Below, piece after piece: positions 21,107-24,883 of a DNA stretch of 24,883 nt. The stretch is taken from the IMG/VR virus record IMGVR_UViG_3300034190_003745, positions 1 through 24,883 of that record; one strand, 5' to 3'. Below the pieces are notes generated by a model, which had not been told where the DNA came from, did no database searches, and worked only from the letters and a program-made list of their open reading frames with translations. The DNA is from a virus. Made by a program: the position numbers and the translations under genes. Positions within the stretch are counted from its first letter, which is position 1, and each line of letters begins with the position of its first letter.

Positions 21107-21559
21107 ATGCCGAAGTCATTAAAAGAAAAAACACAGCGATTAGTAAAAGAGCAAGAGGATCCCCATGTTTCTGCCGATCCTCGTCATCCAGCCAATAGAG
21201 GCGGCGAATCTCCAGTGAGAAAGAAGTCAATGGCCCATGTTGTTGATGTTGATGGCGTAAAGCACTACTCACAGATGCCATTTCTCACAAAGGGCGGTAA
21301 GGTTCACGGACCGGCAAAAGGAAAACAAGTGCCACTACCCAAAGGGGCAAAGTATAGATCACCTGTGAAAACAGAAGAATCATACTCCTATGTCACCAGA
21401 GCAAAAAGACTGGGCGATGTTATTGCTGGTAGAACTGCACAAGGTCGAACCGATAAGGTTAGCAAGGCACAAAGCAAACTTCTTGGTATGGGAGCCAAAG
21501 CAGCAGCAGACAAAATGATGGGCGACATTACCCGCGAGCGTCTTGGACTCAAAAAGTAA
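21107..21559 (+). CDS. Small basic protein, unknown
   Basis: A 150-residue basic protein. The N-terminus (MPKSLKEKTQRLVKEQEDPH) is a charged helix with an LKE triplet. A middle part with MAHVVDVDGVKHYSQMPFLT and GGKVHGPAKGKQVPLPKGAK looks like an extended Gly/Pro/Lys-rich segment, followed by a helical end (VTRAKRLGDVIAGRTAQGR, ERLGLKK). It has its own promoter and SD and ends before a strong terminator, so it is a one-gene unit like 20699. A nucleic-acid-binding virion protein is plausible from composition only. No family recognised. Confidence 0.65.
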   Translation: MPKSLKEKTQRLVKEQEDPHVSADPRHPANRGGESPVRKKSMAHVVDVDGVKHYSQMPFLTKGGKVHGPAKGKQVPLPKGAKYRSPVKTEESYSYVTRAKRLGDVIAGRTAQGRTDKVSKAQSKLLGMGAKAAADKMMGDITRERLGLKK

Positions 21560-21562
21560 AGA

Positions 21563-21578
21563 CAACCGGCGCCGGTTG
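21563..21578. repeat. Perfect 16-nt palindrome CAACCGGCGCCGGTTG
   Basis: A GC-rich inverted repeat with no spacer, just after the stop of the 21107 gene and 40 bases before the terminator at 21617. It could be part of the 3' end structure or a binding site at the border to the GC-rich block. Confidence 0.6.
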
Positions 21579-21616
21579 ATAGTTCGACGCCGATTGCACA
21601 CAAAGGAATGTTTCGA

Positions 21617-21636
21617 GGGGGCGAAAGCCCCCTTGT
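21617..21636. terminator. Terminator between convergent genes
   Basis: A 6-bp GC stem, GGGGGC and GCCCCC, with a GAAA tetraloop (21617-21632), followed by TTGTT on the plus strand. It lies between the plus-strand 21107 gene and the minus-strand ParB-like gene and can serve the former; the minus-strand side has only a weak U-run. Confidence 0.7.
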
Positions 21637-22680
21637 TCATTGGTATAGAATGGTATCGGTGTCCGAGTCGATCTCGATGAGACTATCCGCATCCTCGTTG
21701 TTGGACGATCCGAGATCCTGCGGCAACGCACCCACGAATCGAATCGGGTATCCGTACTGCCAGTCATTGACGCCGACTGCCTCCAGGATGTCATCAAGGA
21801 GTTGGTTGGCGGTGTCGATCACCTGCTGCCTCTTCTCCTCCACGCTCGCATCACCAGTCTCCAGCACGGCGATCACGACCTCCGTTGGGTTGTGTCGTTC
21901 GCCGTTCGGTCCTACTTCGTTGAAGTGACTGATGGCACGAGCGATGACTCGATACTCCGAACCCTGCTTCATGACTGCGCCATATACTTCCCGATCGGCG
22001 TCCCAACCGAAAGCGGTCGTACGGCCGTACTTGTCCATGAGAAACTGGGATGCAGCCTTCTCGGTCCAGTTGAGCCACTGTTCGTGCGAGCCGTTTCGCT
22101 TCACCACTTCGGCGACGATCTGATCCCGGAGAGCCTTCTTCTTGCCCCGATAGAGGATACCCACCTTCTTCTTGATGGAGTCCTTGTCGTTGCGGAGATC
22201 TCCACGCTTGATCTGCTTGCTGAGGGTATCGACGACGGACGAGACATCTGCGTCGAGTTGCGGGGGGTGGTTGTTCGCAGCCTGCTGTGCGTCCTCCCGT
22301 GCAGTCTCGTGATCGAACACGACGAGATCTGCTTCGAACTCAGACATGCCGATGCGGTCAAACGCTTGAAAGCGGTGATTGCCATCGACGATGTAATACT
22401 TCTTGCCTTGGTTCTCCGGAAGGTTACGATCCGCATGTGGGATCTCTTCGAGTACGGGCTTCGGGATCGTGCTGTCGATTCCGTTCTCGTTGATGTATTC
22501 GACGAGGCTCTGAATGTGGTAGTGGTCCATTCCCTTCGATCGCGTCGAGTTCCGACTCGAATCATCGTTCACCTCATCGATCCTGACACGAATAGTGCCG
22601 ATGCTGTTCACGCCATTGATACTTGCAATTCTGTTGTTCATCAGTTGATTCTCCATATTAATCGCTTCTTCTTTGGTCAT
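21637..22680 (-). CDS. ParB/sulfiredoxin-fold nuclease-like protein
   Basis: A 347-residue protein with the ParB-like core: a substrate-type loop (DSTIPKPVLEEIP), then KKYYIVDGNHRFQAFDRIG with the DGNHR motif (99-103), as in DGQHR/DGNHR-type ParB N-terminal domains that bind CTP or act as nucleases. After residue 125 comes a long helical part of unknown fold (IKKKVGILYRGKKKALRDQ) and an acidic tail (NEDADSLIEIDSDTD). No helix-turn-helix of plasmid ParB is obvious. The start is uncertain: the ATG at 22680 has a weak, purine-only leader, and MENQLMNN eight codons later is possible. Codons end in C or G far more often than in the left part of the window. Confidence 0.75.
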   Translation of the reverse strand: MTKEEAINMENQLMNNRIASINGVNSIGTIRVRIDEVNDDSSRNSTRSKGMDHYHIQSLVEYINENGIDSTIPKPVLEEIPHADRNLPENQGKKYYIVDGNHRFQAFDRIGMSEFEADLVVFDHETAREDAQQAANNHPPQLDADVSSVVDTLSKQIKRGDLRNDKDSIKKKVGILYRGKKKALRDQIVAEVVKRNGSHEQWLNWTEKAASQFLMDKYGRTTAFGWDADREVYGAVMKQGSEYRVIARAISHFNEVGPNGERHNPTEVVIAVLETGDASVEEKRQQVIDTANQLLDDILEAVGVNDWQYGYPIRFVGALPQDLGSSNNEDADSLIEIDSDTDTILYQ

Positions 22681-22733
22681 TTTTTTCTTCTTTTTCGTCT
22701 CTTTCCCTAGAGACTTCGGAACTTTCGTAACGA

Positions 22734-23129
22734 TCAGACATTACCGCACCTCCAGTATTCGTCTGCCAGTTCGTATTGCAGATCTTTAGCTTCTCGTTCA
22801 CCTTCGCCCTTCCAGTGCCCCCGTTCCCACTGCCAGAGATGCACGCACTCGTGGAAGATTGTGGCGAGCATGTCTCGGATCGACTGATCGATTGCGATAT
22901 CGATCACATAGTCGATCTTCTCACCCTCCCACTCGTAGCATTGGCCGTAGCATTTCAGATCCTTGTATTGCCATGCGTTGATACGAATGTTGATGTCCTC
23001 GAATTCGCCATCGAAGTCGTTCAGTTGCATGTTGTACCGATTGAGGAACCATCGCACCGCATCGATCATCAAATGGCGGGTTTTGTCGTTACAGTGAGCC
23101 GGATCGTGGATGATGTAGTTCTTCTTCAC
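22734..23129 (-). CDS. HExxH zinc-binding protein (putative metalloprotease)
   Basis: A 131-residue protein with a helix carrying HECVH (93-97) within LATIFHECVHLWQWERGHW, the zincin signature of metalloproteases, followed by a helix with Glu/Asp (KDLQYELADEYW) that may give the third ligand. The fold outline (strands, HExxH helix) resembles SprT-like or small phage zincin domains. The GTG at 23129, with SD GGAGAG and overlapping the upstream TGA (GTGA), is preferred to an unsupported long extension to 23270, which would read into the small membrane protein gene in another frame. Substrate unknown. Confidence 0.7.
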   Translation of the reverse strand: MKKNYIIHDPAHCNDKTRHLMIDAVRWFLNRYNMQLNDFDGEFEDINIRINAWQYKDLKCYGQCYEWEGEKIDYVIDIAIDQSIRDMLATIFHECVHLWQWERGHWKGEGEREAKDLQYELADEYWRCGNV

Positions 23130-23293
23130 TGTGTTCTCTCCATCGCTGCAAGCACGAGCCCCAGATTGGCGAGGGAGTACGAGATCCAGACGAGTGCCCA
23201 AGGGTAATCGTGCCGGATCAAGTACCCCACGCCAACGATCGCATACAGGATGCCTGCGATCATGGGGCACACTCGGACGAGTGCGTCGATCAT
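23126..23293 (-). CDS. 55-residue protein with two membrane segments
   Basis: A short frame between the 23290 and 22734 genes with overlaps at both ends: its ATG shares ATGA with the upstream stop, and its TGA overlaps the GTG of the HExxH gene. The product, starting MIDALVRVCPMIAGILYAIV, has two hydrophobic segments (MIAGILYAIVGVGYLI and ALVWISYSLANLGLVLAAM) separated by a short charged loop (RHDYP). No family recognised; the hairpin topology fits a small holin-type or regulatory membrane peptide, which cannot be told apart here. Confidence 0.7.
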   Translation of the reverse strand: MIDALVRVCPMIAGILYAIVGVGYLIRHDYPWALVWISYSLANLGLVLAAMERTQ

Positions 23294-23607
23294 GCGGACA
23301 CGACCTCCGTGCCGATGATCATGGTTTCGCCGTCGTCCGCAGGGAGTTCATCCCGGAGACACATCTCGTGATACTCCTTGAGTTCTGGCAGGATATAGGA
23401 TCCCTTGCCAACCTGACGAGACTTGTCCTTGACGATCCACGCGGGCGCCCAGTCCATGCCGCAATACTTTGCGGACATCATCTTGAGGTAGGATCGTGGA
23501 TATCGGTCGAGGATATCTACTCCATTGGCATCGGCTTCCTTACAGAGGCCAGTGTAGAGATTGATGATGAATTGCTGCTGCTTGGGCTTAAGATTGTCGA
23601 AACTCAT
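23290..23607 (-). CDS. Small unknown protein
   Basis: A 105-residue soluble protein. MSFDNLKPKQQQFIINLYTG starts a helical part; DILDRYPRSYLKMMSAKYC and WAPAWIVKDKSRQVGKGSYI, ending LPELKEYHEMC, suggest a small winged-helix-like fold, but there is no catalytic motif. SD AAGGAG lies before the ATG at 23607. It stands between the CobS-like ATPase and the two-segment membrane protein, all on the minus strand and GC-rich. Family not recognised. Confidence 0.65.
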   Translation of the reverse strand: MSFDNLKPKQQQFIINLYTGLCKEADANGVDILDRYPRSYLKMMSAKYCGMDWAPAWIVKDKSRQVGKGSYILPELKEYHEMCLRDELPADDGETMIIGTEVVSA

Positions 23608-23647
23608 AGATTTGATACTCCTTGTTCTTCTTGTTCGAAAGATGGTT

Positions 23648-24883
23648 TCAGGCGTTGAGTGCGTAATCCGCCGCAGTCACACGCTTCTTGGGTTCCCACT
23701 TGCTGAGTTCTTCTTCGTTGGCACGATAGATCTTGCCGGTGACGGTCCACTTCTTCATACCCGGATCCCACTTCGCACCGAGAGGCTTCACTTCGTCCTT
23801 CTTCTCGAATGCGACATTCAGATCGATGATGCCATCGTCCTGAACGGACGCTGAGTCAAAAGGGACGGAGGAGTCCGCTCCTTCCTCGCCCTCGGAGGAA
23901 GGAGACATGGACTCATCCACCTTGTCGTACAGATTGCGGAACGCCTGCTGGGTGTCGTCGTCAAACCTGGCAAGAGCCAGATCGATCGCAGTGGCACGAT
24001 CCTTGAAGATCGAAAACGCCTTGCAGATGTTCTCCAGACGCCGGGTCGTGATGATCTCGTCGATCGCACCCTCGGAGAATGCCTTGCGGGTGATCTCCGC
24101 CCAGGAGGTGAGGTGTTCGGCGAAGTCATTGTCAACGTGCCCAAACTTCTCCATCTTCTTGATGAGAATACGCTTCTCGGTGGATCGGGCTGCGTAGTCC
24201 TGCTCCATCGTCCAGTCGAAACGATCCAGGAACGCCTCGTTGAGAACGTTGGTGCCGATGAATCGTCCGTCGTTGTCACCCTTACCCTTGGTGTTGGCAG
24301 TGGCGATGACGGTGAATCCCTGCTTGGGAGTGATCCATTCGCCAGTCTTCTTGATGAAGATACCCTTACCTTCCAGCACGGGCTGGAGGCACATGATCTT
24401 GGACGAACCGAGATCGATCTCGTCGAGGAGGAGAACAGCGCCACGCTGCATCGCTTCGACGACGGGTCCGTAAACGAACTTCGTCTCACCCTCGACGAGG
24501 CGGAAACCACCGACGAGATCATCCTCGTCCGTCTCGGAGGTGATGTTGACACGGAAGCACTCACGATTCGTCTTGGCACACGCCTGCTCGATCATCGTCG
24601 TCTTGCCGTTGCCGGACATACCAGTGATGAAGATGGGAGCGAACATGTTCGCAGCAACGATCTTCTCCACGGTCTTGGAGTGTCCCCACGAAACGTAGTC
24701 CTTCATGCGATCCGGCACGAGACTGACACGCTCACCAGCGGTCATGCCCATCACTGCGTTCAGCACGGGAGCGGGCGTTGGATCGCCAACCGGAGCGGCG
24801 ACGGGGGCAGGAGCAGGAACAGGGGCGGGTGCAGACTGCTGAGGAGTCACGGTGCCACCAAACTCGGGCACGGCGAAGACGCC
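23648..24883 (-). CDS. cobS: CobS-like AAA+ ATPase with C-terminal DUF5710-like domain (5' end missing)
   Basis: A MoxR/CobS-type AAA+ ATPase: Walker A GMSGNGKTT (84-92 from the GTG at 24871), Walker B AVLLLDEIDLG, a sensor-like ATANT, and FLDRFDW arginine-finger region, plus ISE-type helices. The N-terminal 40 residues are a Pro/Ala-rich linker (APAPVPAPAPVAAP). After the ATPase core an acidic linker leads to DLNVAFEKKDEVKPLGAKWD then PGMKKWTV, a DUF5710-like domain. CobS is a subunit of cobalt chelatase in aerobic B12 synthesis and is carried by many marine T4-like phages. The frame is open to the window edge, so the gene starts outside; the GTG is not a secure start. A general AAA+ remodelling role is the alternative to cobalt insertion. 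Confidence 0.85.
   Translation of the reverse strand, partial: GVFAVPEFGGTVTPQQSAPAPVPAPAPVAAPVGDPTPAPVLNAVMGMTAGERVSLVPDRMKDYVSWGHSKTVEKIVAANMFAPIFITGMSGNGKTTMIEQACAKTNRECFRVNITSETDEDDLVGGFRLVEGETKFVYGPVVEAMQRGAVLLLDEIDLGSSKIMCLQPVLEGKGIFIKKTGEWITPKQGFTVIATANTKGKGDNDGRFIGTNVLNEAFLDRFDWTMEQDYAARSTEKRILIKKMEKFGHVDNDFAEHLTSWAEITRKAFSEGAIDEIITTRRLENICKAFSIFKDRATAIDLALARFDDDTQQAFRNLYDKVDESMSPSSEGEEGADSSVPFDSASVQDDGIIDLNVAFEKKDEVKPLGAKWDPGMKKWTVTGKIYRANEEELSKWEPKKRVTAADYALNA

Noticed and set aside
21802-22710. Long plus-strand frame of about 300 codons
   Set aside because: It lies antisense to the ParB-like gene in GC-rich sequence, has no SD or motif, and its product is a Val/Leu/Arg-rich composition typical of a shadow frame.
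23818-24579. Minus-strand frame of about 250 codons in a second frame of the CobS-like gene
   Set aside because: Ser/Arg-rich shadow of a gene with a clear Walker A and Walker B; no start signal of its own.
1-24883. Signs of lysogeny, CRISPR arrays or insertion sequences
   Set aside because: No integrase, repressor-like gene, direct repeat array or transposase was seen on either strand.

Overview
The window reads as part of the genome of a tailed, T4-like (Straboviridae/Kyanoviridae-type) marine myovirus infecting a Gram-negative bacterium. The evidence is a helicase gp41 - primase gp61 pair in T4 order, late-promoter boxes of the T4 type (TATAAATA), ThyX and a B12-dependent ribonucleotide reductase, a CobS-type AAA+ ATPase, and many small proteins of the kinds known from marine T4-like phages. 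Genes are tightly packed, mostly with ATGA/TGATG overlaps or strong Shine-Dalgarno (SD) sequences. I see no tRNA, rRNA, CRISPR array, integrase or insertion sequence.

Layout. (1) 1-6242, plus strand, replication and metabolism: gp41 (5' end cut by the window edge), gp61, then after a late-promoter box a metallophosphoesterase overlapped by a GT4 glycosyltransferase (both best explained as a PlcP-Agt membrane-lipid remodelling pair), ThyX and monomeric class II NrdJ. A strong terminator follows, then a RuvC-like resolvase to 6931. (2) 6924-13465, minus strand, an eight-gene late operon driven from a TATAAATA box: an 854-residue nucleotidyltransferase/nuclease fusion, a membrane coiled-coil protein, a basic modular protein, a capsid-targeted-looking protein, two conserved phage proteins, a holin-like protein and a small lipoprotein. 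(3) 13492-13592, a non-coding minus-strand stretch with a 15-nt sequence complementary to the 3' end of 16S rRNA, ending in a terminator. (4) 13593-21559, several short operons on both strands holding an MGME1-like exonuclease, zinc-ribbon protein, DUF6267-like protein, a protein with a PEP-CTERM-like tail, an HNH endonuclease, small structural-type proteins and basic internal-protein candidates. (5) 21637-24883, minus strand, a visibly GC-richer block: ParB-like protein, HExxH protein, two-membrane-segment protein, unknown protein and CobS-like ATPase (cut by the window edge).

How the genes may work together. ThyX, NrdJ and possibly CobS would supply deoxynucleotides to the replisome. PlcP-Agt would free phosphate from host phospholipids and replace them by glycolipids. 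At least five proteins scattered over regions 2 and 4 start with short peptides resembling the T4 capsid-targeting sequence (compare MKTYQEFIAE) followed by an (I/L)xE prohead-protease site. I infer that this phage packs a set of basic and enzymatic proteins into its head for injection with the DNA. Functional names come from reading motifs only; no database search was run.
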